A stretch of DNA of 46,393 nt from Bordetella parapertussis. Lineage in GTDB: Bacteria; Pseudomonadota; Gammaproteobacteria; Burkholderiales; SG8-39. The position numbers were made by a program, and so were the translations under genes. Location of the stretch: positions 1 through 46,393 of the forward strand of contig CAMAWC010000022.1 of NCBI GenBank assembly GCA_945861875.1, written 5' to 3'. Below are positions 15,353-23,168 of the stretch, one piece after another (position 1 is the stretch's first letter; every line of letters starts with the position of its first letter). The notes under the pieces are model-generated. The model ran no database searches and had not been told where the DNA came from. It saw only the letters and a program-made list of their open reading frames with translations.

Positions 15353-15741
15353 ATGCCGCAACAGAAATGAAGTTTCTTATCGTCGATGATTTTTCGACGA
15401 TGCGCCGCATCGTGCGCAACCTGCTCAAGGAAATCGGCTACCAGAACGCCGATGAAGCCGAGGACGGCGCCGTTGCGCTGGCCAAGCTCAAGGCCGGGGC
15501 GTTTGATTTTGTCGTCAGCGACCTCAATATGCCCAACATGAACGGTTTTGAATTGTTGCGCTCGATCCGTGCCGATGCCAACCTCAAGGGACTGCCGGTG
15601 CTGCTGGTCACCGCCGAGGCGAAAAAAGAGGACATCATCACCGCCGCCCAGATCGGCGCCAGCGGCTACATTGTCAAGCCGTTCACCAAGGCGACATTGG
15701 AGGAGAAACTCAACAAAATCATCGAAAAGATGAAGGGATAG
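15349..15741 (+). CDS. cheY: CheY, chemotaxis response regulator
   Basis: Phosphorylated CheY binds the FliM/FliN switch and changes rotation. The 130-residue single receiver domain has D13/D14, phospho-acceptor D58 ([12 protein letters not shown]), T88 and K110 (IVKPF), all in place. It overlaps the cheV stop by four bases and is followed by cheZ after 4 bp. Confidence 0.97.
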   Translation: MNAATEMKFLIVDDFSTMRRIVRNLLKEIGYQNADEAEDGAVALAKLKAGAFDFVVSDLNMPNMNGFELLRSIRADANLKGLPVLLVTAEAKKEDIITAAQIGASGYIVKPFTKATLEEKLNKIIEKMKG

Positions 15742-15745
15742 CGCC

Positions 15746-16582
15746 ATGGGCGATAACGCGGAGTTGCAGGCGCTGTTCGAGCAGGCCAGTGCCCAGGCGC
15801 AGACGGTGACCGCCGCGGCGCAAAAGAGCGCGGCAGTCGCGCCGGTGGAAGATGACCTGGAGTCGCTGTTTGACCAGGTGAGCAGCCAGGCATGGAGCGC
15901 CCCTGCGGAAGTGGCGGCGGTTGCCGCCGCCAGCGCCACGGACCCTGCCGCAGCGGTGGATGCCGCGACGCCGGAAGCGGCGCCGGACGTGTTTCACCGC
16001 GTCGGGCAGCTCACCCGCACGCTGCACGATGCGCTGCGCGAACTGGGGTTTGACAAGGGCGTCGAGTCGAGCCTGCAGGCTTTGCCCGACACGCGCGACC
16101 GGCTCGCCTATATTGCCACCCTCACCGGCAAGGCGGCTGATCGTGCCCTCGCGGCGGTCGAGGCCGGCAAGGTGCACCAGGACCGGCTGCAGGACGGGGC
16201 GCAGAAGCTCGGTGCGCAATGGGACCGCGTCTATTCGGGTGAGGCCGGTGTTGAGGAATTCAAGGCGACAGCCGGGGCGACGCGCGAGTTTCTCAAGGGG
16301 CTGCCGGCCGAAACCGGGGCGACCAACGCACAGCTTACCGAGATCATGATGGCGCAGGACTTTCACGACCTGACCGGCCAGGTGATCAACCGTGTGGTGA
16401 CGCTGGCACGCGAGATGGAGCAGCACCTTCTCGCACTGCTCCTGGAGACGACGCCACCGGACAGGCGTCCCAACGGGGACGAGGGTTTTCTCAACGGTCC
16501 TGTGATCAACGCCGCCGGGCGCGCCGACGTGGTGACGGGGCAGGCGCAGGTGGACGACCTGCTAGAGAGTCTCGGTTTCTGA
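15746..16582 (+). CDS. cheZ: CheZ, CheY-P phosphatase
   Basis: CheZ removes the phosphate from CheY. The 278-residue product has the long helical hairpin and the catalytic segment DFHDLTGQVINR with the active glutamine at Q212, and ends in the CheY-binding tail QVDDLLESLGF. The first 80 residues are Ala-rich and variable, making it longer than the 214-residue E. coli protein. It lies between cheY and cheA, with 10 bp to cheA. Confidence 0.95.
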   Translation: MGDNAELQALFEQASAQAQTVTAAAQKSAAVAPVEDDLESLFDQVSSQAWSAPAEVAAVAAASATDPAAAVDAATPEAAPDVFHRVGQLTRTLHDALRELGFDKGVESSLQALPDTRDRLAYIATLTGKAADRALAAVEAGKVHQDRLQDGAQKLGAQWDRVYSGEAGVEEFKATAGATREFLKGLPAETGATNAQLTEIMMAQDFHDLTGQVINRVVTLAREMEQHLLALLLETTPPDRRPNGDEGFLNGPVINAAGRADVVTGQAQVDDLLESLGF

Positions 16583-16592
16583 TGATGCTGCC

Positions 16593-18416
16593 ATGAGCGC
16601 ATTTGCCGAAACCCAGGACCTGCTGCAGGACTTTCTTGCCGAGGCGGGGGAGTTGCTGTCCGACGTGGACATAAAACTGGTCGACCTGGAGAAACGCCCG
16701 GACGACCCGGAATTGATCAATGTCGTATTTCGCGGCTTTCATACCATCAAGGGCGGCGCCGGGTTCCTCGACGCTGCGCCGCTGGTGGAGTTGTGCCACA
16801 AGACCGAGAACCTGTTCGACCTGTTACGCAGCGGGAAACTCAGGCTTTTTCCGGAATTGCTGGATATCGTGCTCGAGGCCACCGGCGAGGTGCGCCGCAT
16901 GTTCGATGAAATGGCCGGCATGAGTATGCCCGTCCCGGCTTCGCGCGAGCTCATTGAAGCCTTGCGTGCCGCCGCCGAGGGCGGCCCGGCTTCCCCGCGC
17001 GCGCCGGTTGCGGCAGCAGAGGCCGTGACTGCCGTGCCGGCCCGGGCGGCCGCGCCAGGCGTACCGGCTGCGGGGGCAGCCGTCGGACCGCAATGGACCG
17101 CCTTTTATGCCGCCGTAACCGGCAGGCCGCCTGTCACACCGGACCCCTCTCCGGTGCCAGCGCCTGCCGGCGAGGCGGCACCCCCGACTGTGCCGCAGGC
17201 GCCGGTCGCGCCATCGACCCGTGCCGCAGCGCCGCCGGCCGCCGCGCCCAAGGAAACGTCGCTGCGTATTGATACCGCGCGTTTTGACCAGATTCTCAAC
17301 CTGTCGGGCGAGATCGGCCTCACCCGCACCCGTCTGGCCTGCCTGTCGGCGGCACTGTCAAAGGCGCAGCGGAACAACGAAGCGGCCAAGGCGATCGAGA
17401 CGGTGAGCGGCGAACTTGACATGCTGGTGGGTGATTTGCAAAGTGCGGTGATGAGCGCGCGCATGCAGCCGGTCGGACGCGTCTTCCAGAAATATATCCG
17501 GCTGGCGCGCGACCTCGGGCGCCAGCTCGGCAAGGACATCGAGTTGGTGCTGGCCGGCGAGGATACCGAGGTGGACAAGACCATCCTTGAGGAACTTAAC
17601 GACCCGCTGATCCACCTGGTGAGAAATTCGGTTGATCACGGCGTCGAATCGGCGGCGGAAAGGCTGGCCGCCGGCAAGCCGGCCAAAAGCATGGTCCGCC
17701 TGTCGGCGGCGCAGGCGGGCGACCAGATCGTCATTGAGATCTCCGACGACGGCAAGGGCATGCATCCGGAGGTGATACGCACCAAGGCGGTGGAAAAAGG
17801 CCTGCTCACCGAGGAGGCGGCATCGCTGCTCGACGCGCGGCAAAGCCTGAACCTGATTTTCCTGCCGGGGTTTTCGACCAAGACCGAGGTCTCTTCGGTG
17901 TCCGGCCGCGGCGTCGGCATGGATGTGGTCAAAACCAATATTACGCGACTGAAAGGGCGCATCGATATTTCCTCGACGCCCGGCCAGGGTTCAAAAATGA
18001 CCATTACCCTGCCACTGACCCTGGCGATACTGCCGGTGCTGATGCTCAAGATGGCCGGCCAACCCTTTGCGATACCGCTGGGTGCGGTGCGCGAGGTCAT
18101 CGAAATCGGCCGCGAGCGGGTCCAGCATGTGTCGGGGCGACGCGTCATCGTGGTGCGCGGCGAAGTGCTTCCGGTGATCGATCTTGGAACTGTGCTTGGC
18201 CGCAGGTCGGATGTCGTGGGGGGCTATGGCGTGGTGGTCAACCATGCGGACACCCCGCTGATTCTCAGCGTGGACGAGGTGTCCGGACAGGCCGAGGTGA
18301 TGATAAAACCGCTCGCCGGCATGAAGCCGCGCGGCATCGCCGGAGCAACCCTTTCAGGCGAAGGGGGCCTGGTCCTGGTGTTGGACCTTAACGAATTACT
18401 GGAAGGAAGTATCTAG
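16593..18416 (+). CDS. cheA: CheA, chemotaxis histidine kinase without recognisable P2 domain
   Basis: CheA is the receptor-coupled kinase that phosphorylates CheY and CheV. The 607-residue product has an N-terminal HPt domain with the phospho-histidine at H50 (GFHTIKGGAGF), a Pro/Ala linker of about 90 residues (130-221), the P3 dimer helices (from 222), an ATPase domain with N-box LIHLVRNSVDHGVE and G-boxes SDDGKGM and GRGVGMDVV, and a C-terminal CheW-like regulatory domain (about 475-600). A folded P2 domain, which binds CheY/CheB in E. coli, is not seen between HPt and P3. Both catalytic regions are intact. Confidence 0.96.
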   Translation: MSAFAETQDLLQDFLAEAGELLSDVDIKLVDLEKRPDDPELINVVFRGFHTIKGGAGFLDAAPLVELCHKTENLFDLLRSGKLRLFPELLDIVLEATGEVRRMFDEMAGMSMPVPASRELIEALRAAAEGGPASPRAPVAAAEAVTAVPARAAAPGVPAAGAAVGPQWTAFYAAVTGRPPVTPDPSPVPAPAGEAAPPTVPQAPVAPSTRAAAPPAAAPKETSLRIDTARFDQILNLSGEIGLTRTRLACLSAALSKAQRNNEAAKAIETVSGELDMLVGDLQSAVMSARMQPVGRVFQKYIRLARDLGRQLGKDIELVLAGEDTEVDKTILEELNDPLIHLVRNSVDHGVESAAERLAAGKPAKSMVRLSAAQAGDQIVIEISDDGKGMHPEVIRTKAVEKGLLTEEAASLLDARQSLNLIFLPGFSTKTEVSSVSGRGVGMDVVKTNITRLKGRIDISSTPGQGSKMTITLPLTLAILPVLMLKMAGQPFAIPLGAVREVIEIGRERVQHVSGRRVIVVRGEVLPVIDLGTVLGRRSDVVGGYGVVVNHADTPLILSVDEVSGQAEVMIKPLAGMKPRGIAGATLSGEGGLVLVLDLNELLEGSI

Positions 18417-18492
18417 GCCGGCCGGTACCGTCGGCCCTTGATCGCACTTGCCCGGAAGCGCGGGGCGGGGAGGGCACCACGGCGCCATATGT

Positions 18493-18515
18493 TTGTGTCA
18501 ACCGCTTGTGTCAAC
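18493..18515. repeat. Direct repeat TTGTGTCAAC upstream of mcp
   Basis: Two perfect 10-bp copies of TTGTGTCAAC at 18493-18502 and 18506-18515, 13 bp apart, in the 121-bp gap between cheA and the chemoreceptor gene. The copies end 22 bp before the start codon, just upstream of the ribosome binding site. They could be a regulator or RNA-binding site; no function is known to me. Confidence 0.5.
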
Positions 18516-18537
18516 GCACAGCAGGAAGCGAGGATGT

Positions 18538-20214
18538 ATGAATAAATTCGAAAACAGCACTATCCGCGAACGATTCATGTGGATGGGCGGCCTTCTTTGC
18601 GCCGTGACACTGGCCGGCGGCATCGCCGGTATTCTTGGCGTCCGTTACCAGGGCAATCAGATGACGGAGGTGCTTGAGCGGCAACGCACGGAGTTGTCGG
18701 TGCTGGGGCACGCCGAATCGGCACAGGCGGCGTTCCGGCAGCAGGTGCAGGAGTGGAAGAACGTCATGCTGCGCGGCAGTGCGCCTGCCGATCTGGCCAG
18801 CCACAAGGCCTTGTTCGAGGAATCCGGGCGCCGGGTCCAGGAAGACCTCGCCAAGCTCGGTCAGCTTCTGCCCGCCATCGGCTTGGAAAAATCGGCTGCC
18901 GACACTCTCGCCGCCTCCCATCGCGATGTGGCGGCCAAACTCTCCGCCGGGTTGGCTGACTATGAGCCCTCCAACGCCGTGTCATCGGCAATGACCCTGG
19001 ATCGGCAGATGCGCGGCGTGGATGCGGCCCTCAATGTCGACCTGGGCAAGTTTAGCCGAGGACTGGAACAGCAATTTTTCAAGCAGGTGTCGCTGCAGTC
19101 CGAGCGTACCGCGCGTGGCTACCTGGTGGTGCAGGCGGTGCAGTTTCTGCTGTGCATTGTCGGCCTCGCCATCACCGCCATTCCATTCACCATGATCGCG
19201 CGCAGCCTGATGCGCCAGCTCGGCGGCGAACCGGCCTACGCCTCGCAGGTGGCGCATCGCATAGCCAGCGGCGACCTGTCGGTGGAGATTCCGCCGCAGC
19301 GTCCGGACAGCCTGCTTGCCGCGATCCGGCAAATGCAGGAGAACCTGCGCGCCGTGATTACACAGGTGAGCAGCGGCTCGCAGCAATTGTCGGCCGCCGC
19401 CGCAGCCTTGTCGACCTCCTCGCAGCAGATCGCGGCCAGTTCGGGCCAGCAGACCGAGGCCGCTGCGTCGATGACGGCGTCGGTGCAGCAAATGACCGTG
19501 AGCATCAGCCAGGTGGCGGCACACTCCAACGATGCGCTGCGCATTTCGCGCCAGTCCGGCGAGTTGTCGACCAACGGCAACCAGGCGGTGCAGTCCACGG
19601 CCAGTGAAATGGCCGGCATCGCCGAATCGGCGCAACAACTGACGCAAATCATCCAGGACCTGGGAAAACACTCGGGCCAGATTTCGACCATCGTCACGGT
19701 CATCCAGGAAATAGCCAACCAGACCAACCTGCTCGCCCTTAACGCCGCCATCGAGGCGGCGCGCGCCGGCGAACAGGGGCGCGGCTTTTCCGTCGTCGCC
19801 GACGAGGTGCGCAAGCTGTCCGAGCGCACCACCCAGTCGACCCAGGAAATCGCCTCCATGGTGCAGGCGATCCAGGCCGGCACCGGGCAGGCGGTGACGC
19901 ACATGGAGCGCTGGAGCACGCGTGTCGCCGACGGGGTGTCCAAGGCGCGCGGTGCCGGCGAGAGCATGCGTGAGGTGAGCGATGGCGCTAGCAAGGTGCT
20001 TGGTGCGGTGACCGAGATTTCGAGCGCACTGGCCGAGCAATCGAGCGCTTCGAGCCAGATCGCGCACAGCGTGGAGCGCGTCGCGCAGATGACCGGGGAA
20101 AACGCCGTCGCGGTCAATGCGATTGCCGATTCCGCGGCCAAACTCGAGCAGCTTGCACAGTCGATGCAGCAGGTGATGACCGGCTTTCGCGTCGAACGGG
20201 TGGCTGCCGCCTGA
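18538..20214 (+). CDS. Methyl-accepting chemotaxis protein
   Basis: A membrane chemoreceptor of 558 residues. It has a first membrane helix (about 14-36), a periplasmic helical sensor of about 155 residues with a [12 protein letters not shown] motif near 69-80, a second membrane helix (about 195-221), a HAMP domain (about 222-275) and a cytoplasmic signalling domain with the hairpin tip [20 protein letters not shown] near 405-423. The C-terminus ends FRVERVAAA with no NWETF-like pentapeptide. I chose the ATG at 18538 because GGAAGCGAGG lies just upstream. The ligand cannot be read from the sequence. It probably belongs to the motA-cheA operon or has its own promoter in the 121-bp gap. Confidence 0.93.
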   Translation: MNKFENSTIRERFMWMGGLLCAVTLAGGIAGILGVRYQGNQMTEVLERQRTELSVLGHAESAQAAFRQQVQEWKNVMLRGSAPADLASHKALFEESGRRVQEDLAKLGQLLPAIGLEKSAADTLAASHRDVAAKLSAGLADYEPSNAVSSAMTLDRQMRGVDAALNVDLGKFSRGLEQQFFKQVSLQSERTARGYLVVQAVQFLLCIVGLAITAIPFTMIARSLMRQLGGEPAYASQVAHRIASGDLSVEIPPQRPDSLLAAIRQMQENLRAVITQVSSGSQQLSAAAAALSTSSQQIAASSGQQTEAAASMTASVQQMTVSISQVAAHSNDALRISRQSGELSTNGNQAVQSTASEMAGIAESAQQLTQIIQDLGKHSGQISTIVTVIQEIANQTNLLALNAAIEAARAGEQGRGFSVVADEVRKLSERTTQSTQEIASMVQAIQAGTGQAVTHMERWSTRVADGVSKARGAGESMREVSDGASKVLGAVTEISSALAEQSSASSQIAHSVERVAQMTGENAVAVNAIADSAAKLEQLAQSMQQVMTGFRVERVAAA

Positions 20215-20256
20215 TTGCGGGCGCCCTGCGCGGCGGCGGCTCACCGGTACTGACAC

Positions 20257-21480
20257 ATGCTCAAACGCATCGCCGTAGCACAGTTGCAATCGGGTATGTT
20301 CGTGCAGGATTTGTGCGGCTCCTGGATGGATCATCCATTCTGGAAAAGCGCATTCCTGATCGATCATGAGGAGGACCTCCGGCGCATCCTTGATAGCGGC
20401 ATCAAGGAGGCGTGGATCGACACGGACAAAGGGCTGGACACGGCTGACGGGTGCGCCAAGGAAGTGGTCGAGCAACAGATCGACCGCTTGCTCGATATTG
20501 CGGAAGCGTCCCCGGCCATCGCGATGCGGCCCACCGGCCTGGCGGAGGAACTGAGCCGTGCAGCCGGAATCGTCGCCGAGTCCAGGAAAGCGGTGGTGTC
20601 GATGTTCCAGGAAGCGCGCATGGGCAACGCCATCCGGGCCGACGCAGTCCGCCCGCTGGTCAAAGAAATAGGCGTTTCACTGGCGCGCAACCGCGAGGCC
20701 TTGATCGGTCTGGCGCGACTGAAAACATCCGATGACTACACCTACATGCACTCGGTGGCGGTGTGCGCGTTGATGATTTCCCTGGCGCGGCAGATGGGGC
20801 TGGACGAGGAATCGGTAAGCGAGGCCGGACTTGCCGGTTTGCTGCACGACATCGGAAAAATGGCCGTTCCGGCGGAAATCCTCAACAAGCCGGGCAAACT
20901 GACCGATGCCGAGTTTGCCATCGTCAAGACCCATACCGTCGAGGGCGAAAAGATTCTGTCGATGGGGGCGGGCATATCCGACATCGCGCGCGATGTCTGC
21001 CTGCATCACCATGAAAAGGTGAATGGCGGTGGCTACCCCCATCAACTGATGTCCGCTCAGATCAGCCGGTTTGCCAAAATGGGTGCGGTCTGTGATGTGT
21101 ATGACGCGGTCACCTCCGAGCGTCCCTATAACAAGGGCTGGGAACCGGCCGAGGCCATCCGGAAAATGGCTGAATGGAGCGCCTGGCATTTCGATGAAAC
21201 GGTGTTCCAGGCTTTCGTCAAGGCGGTGGGCATCTACCCGGTCGGTTCGCTCGTCCGCCTGCGTTCGGGCCGTCTCGGCGTGATCGTCGGGCAGTCGGAA
21301 AAATCACTCCTCACCCCGGTCATCAAGGTGTTTTTTTCCGTCACGGCCGGGGCGCGGATCGCGCCCGAAACGCAGGATCTTTCCGCTCCGGCCTGTACCG
21401 ACCGCATCACCAACCGCGAAGATCCGGCCGCATGGGGCATTACCGATCTGGATCAACTCTGGCGTGGGGCAGCAGCTTAG
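20257..21480 (+). CDS. HD-GYP domain c-di-GMP phosphodiesterase
   Basis: HD-GYP proteins break down c-di-GMP. The 407-residue product has an N-terminal DUF3391-like region (VAQLQSGMFVQDLCGSW, 7-23), a helical linker, and the HD-GYP domain with the metal pair H197/D198 (LLHDIGK), the HHHEKVNGGGYP stretch (GYP at 259-261) and the DVYDAVTSERPYN segment. The key residues are present, so it is probably active. It starts 42 bp after the chemoreceptor gene and ends the motility operon. It could tune YcgR in the same locus. Confidence 0.93.
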   Translation: MLKRIAVAQLQSGMFVQDLCGSWMDHPFWKSAFLIDHEEDLRRILDSGIKEAWIDTDKGLDTADGCAKEVVEQQIDRLLDIAEASPAIAMRPTGLAEELSRAAGIVAESRKAVVSMFQEARMGNAIRADAVRPLVKEIGVSLARNREALIGLARLKTSDDYTYMHSVAVCALMISLARQMGLDEESVSEAGLAGLLHDIGKMAVPAEILNKPGKLTDAEFAIVKTHTVEGEKILSMGAGISDIARDVCLHHHEKVNGGGYPHQLMSAQISRFAKMGAVCDVYDAVTSERPYNKGWEPAEAIRKMAEWSAWHFDETVFQAFVKAVGIYPVGSLVRLRSGRLGVIVGQSEKSLLTPVIKVFFSVTAGARIAPETQDLSAPACTDRITNREDPAAWGITDLDQLWRGAAA

Positions 21481-21693
21481 GCTTTGCCGGCCTGCAATGG
21501 GATTGCTGCCGTCGGCTGGAAACGGCCGTCTGGCGCGGGTCTCCAGCTTATTCACGATGGCAGTGCATGGCCGGTTCAATTCGCCGGGCGGCGTTTTCCC
21601 GGCGCTCGCAGAGGGCGCGACAGGCCTGCCAAAAAGGCCGCGCGATGTGCCGCGCCGGCCCGTCCGGCGGGCATGGCTGCCTAGGGCGCCGGA
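21481..21693. other. Intergenic region after the HD-GYP gene
   Basis: Holds one perfect 7-bp hairpin (CGCCGGG 21582-21588 / CCCGGCG 21598-21604) without a U-tract, which may weakly end the upstream operon. Nothing else is recognised. Confidence 0.35.
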
Positions 21694-21855
21694 TTATTCC
21701 GGGTCGTCTTCGTCGTCGGGGAAATCCCAGGGTTCGATTTCCGCCAGAACGACATCGTCATCGATCATGGCATGGTCGAGTATTTCATCGACAAGGTCCG
21801 GCGCAAGTGCGTCCATTTCGGCGTAGCCCGACTCGGCATTGAATTGTTTAAGCAT
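21694..21855 (-). CDS. Small acidic hypothetical protein
   Basis: A 53-residue ORF, MLKQFNAESGYAEMDALAPD to WDFPDDEDDPE, strongly acidic (about 17 Asp/Glu) with no membrane segment. I support it because GGAGGG lies about six bases before the ATG at 21855, and it is divergent from flhB with a shared 176-bp upstream region. I do not recognise the family. The charge pattern could fit a small protein-binding antagonist, but that is only a guess. Confidence 0.5.
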   Translation of the reverse strand: MLKQFNAESGYAEMDALAPDLVDEILDHAMIDDDVVLAEIEPWDFPDDEDDPE

Positions 21856-22031
21856 GACATCCCTCCATGGTGTGGCCGGCAAGGCCGCCGGTTGTATCGA
21901 ATGTAGCCTGCACCGCGTGAGCGGAGCGTCCGAAAAGACGCACTAAGCCAGGGCTATTCGCGGGATTGATTCAGCGCTGCGGCGAAATAATCGTAGCCAT
22001 GGAAAACCGCATCCGCAGCCAATAAGTCCCG
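21856..22031. promoter_or_regulatory. Upstream region of the flhBAFG-fliA operon
   Basis: This 176-bp gap should carry the promoter of the export-gate operon. It has a facing pair GGGCTATTCGCG (21951-21962) and CGGCGAAATAATCG (21980-21993), which resembles two halves of an FlhDC box, though in an order I cannot confirm. No sigma-28 element is seen, fitting a class II operon. Confidence 0.35.
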
Positions 22032-23168
22032 ATGTCCGACGATTCCGACCAGGAACGCAGCCTCGAGGCAACGCCGCGCCGTCTCGAGCAGGCGAAGGAG
22101 GAAGGGCAGGTCGCGCGTTCGCGCGAACTTGGCACCAGTCTCGGTTTGTTGACCGCCGCCGGCGTGTGCTGGTTCCTCGGGCCCGGCGTTGCCGGCGGCT
22201 TGAGCGGACTGGTCCGTTCCGGGCTTGCCTTCGACCACGCCAGCGCACTCGACACGACGCGCATGCTGGTGCGACTGGATGCCGCGGCCTGGAGCGCGCT
22301 GATGCTGGTGCTGCCGTGGTTCGCCATGCTCGCCGCCGCAGCTATCGCCGGCGGTGTCGCCCTCGGCGGCTGGTTGTTCACAACCAAGTCCTTCGAACCG
22401 GACTTCACGCGCATGTCGCCGGCGCGCGGACTGCAGCAGATGTTCTCCACGCAGGCGCTGGCCGAAATGTGCAAGGCGCTGCTCAAGGCCGCGTTGATCA
22501 TCAGTGTGACCGCCTGGCTGCTCTGGGACAATCGCCACTTTTTGATGACCCTCGGCGCCCTCGCACCCGAGGGCGGCCTGGCCGGCGGCGCCAATCTGAT
22601 CGCAGTGACATTTCTTGTGCTCGCCGCCAGTACCGCCCTGGTCGCCGGGGTCGACGTGCCGTGGCAACTGTGGAAGCACGCCAAGGGCTTGCGCATGTCA
22701 CTCGAGGAGGTGAAGCGCGAGATGCGCGAGAGCGAAGGTGATCCGCAGTTGAAGGCGCGCATCCGCAGCCAGCAAAGGGAAGCGGCCCGCCGGCGCATGA
22801 TGGACGAGGTGCCCAAGGCCGATGTGGTGGTGACCAACCCGACGCACTTCGCCGTCGCGCTGTCGTACCGTGACGGACACCGCGCACCACGCGTCGTCGC
22901 CAAGGGCCGCGACCTGATGGCGCAGAAAATTCGCCAAGTGGCGGGGGAGAACGGCGTGCCCTTGCTCGAGGCGGCGCCGCTGGCCCGCGCCCTATACCGC
23001 CATGGTGAACTGGGCGCCGACATCCCGTGGCAACTTTACGAGGCGGTCGCGCTGGTGCTTGCCTGGGTGATGCAGTTGCGCATGGCCGGTGCCGGCCGTG
23101 CCCTGCCGCGCACCCCGTATGACCTGCCGGTGCCGGCCGAGTGGGGCGCCGCGGAGACTGTCGCGTGA
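22032..23168 (+). CDS. flhB: FlhB, flagellar export gate and substrate-switch protein
   Basis: FlhB is part of the flagellar type III export gate and switches specificity from rod/hook to filament subunits. The 378-residue product has the N-terminal QERSLEATPRRLEQAKEEGQ, four membrane segments, and a cytoplasmic tail with the self-cleavage site NPTH at 269-272. The tail is followed by a short Pro-rich end. No clear Shine-Dalgarno precedes the ATG at 22032. The stop overlaps the GTG start of flhA. The stand-alone FhlB at 4595-4924 is a copy of its tail region. Confidence 0.97.
   Translation: MSDDSDQERSLEATPRRLEQAKEEGQVARSRELGTSLGLLTAAGVCWFLGPGVAGGLSGLVRSGLAFDHASALDTTRMLVRLDAAAWSALMLVLPWFAMLAAAAIAGGVALGGWLFTTKSFEPDFTRMSPARGLQQMFSTQALAEMCKALLKAALIISVTAWLLWDNRHFLMTLGALAPEGGLAGGANLIAVTFLVLAASTALVAGVDVPWQLWKHAKGLRMSLEEVKREMRESEGDPQLKARIRSQQREAARRRMMDEVPKADVVVTNPTHFAVALSYRDGHRAPRVVAKGRDLMAQKIRQVAGENGVPLLEAAPLARALYRHGELGADIPWQLYEAVALVLAWVMQLRMAGAGRALPRTPYDLPVPAEWGAAETVA

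Noticed and set aside
18982-20475. Long minus-strand open frame across the chemoreceptor and HD-GYP genes
   Set aside because: Antisense shadow with His/Arg/Leu bias typical of GC-rich codon complement; both sense genes have clear domains.
23141-23164. Upstream ATG start for flhA (MGRRGDCR extension)
   Set aside because: Lies inside flhB coding sequence and adds residues with no family match; the GTG at 23165 overlaps the flhB stop and has a ribosome site.
22032-23168. FlhB as a virulence-type secretion (SctU) protein
   Set aside because: Neighbours are all flagellar genes (flhA, flhF, flhG, fliA), and no needle, translocon or effector genes are present.
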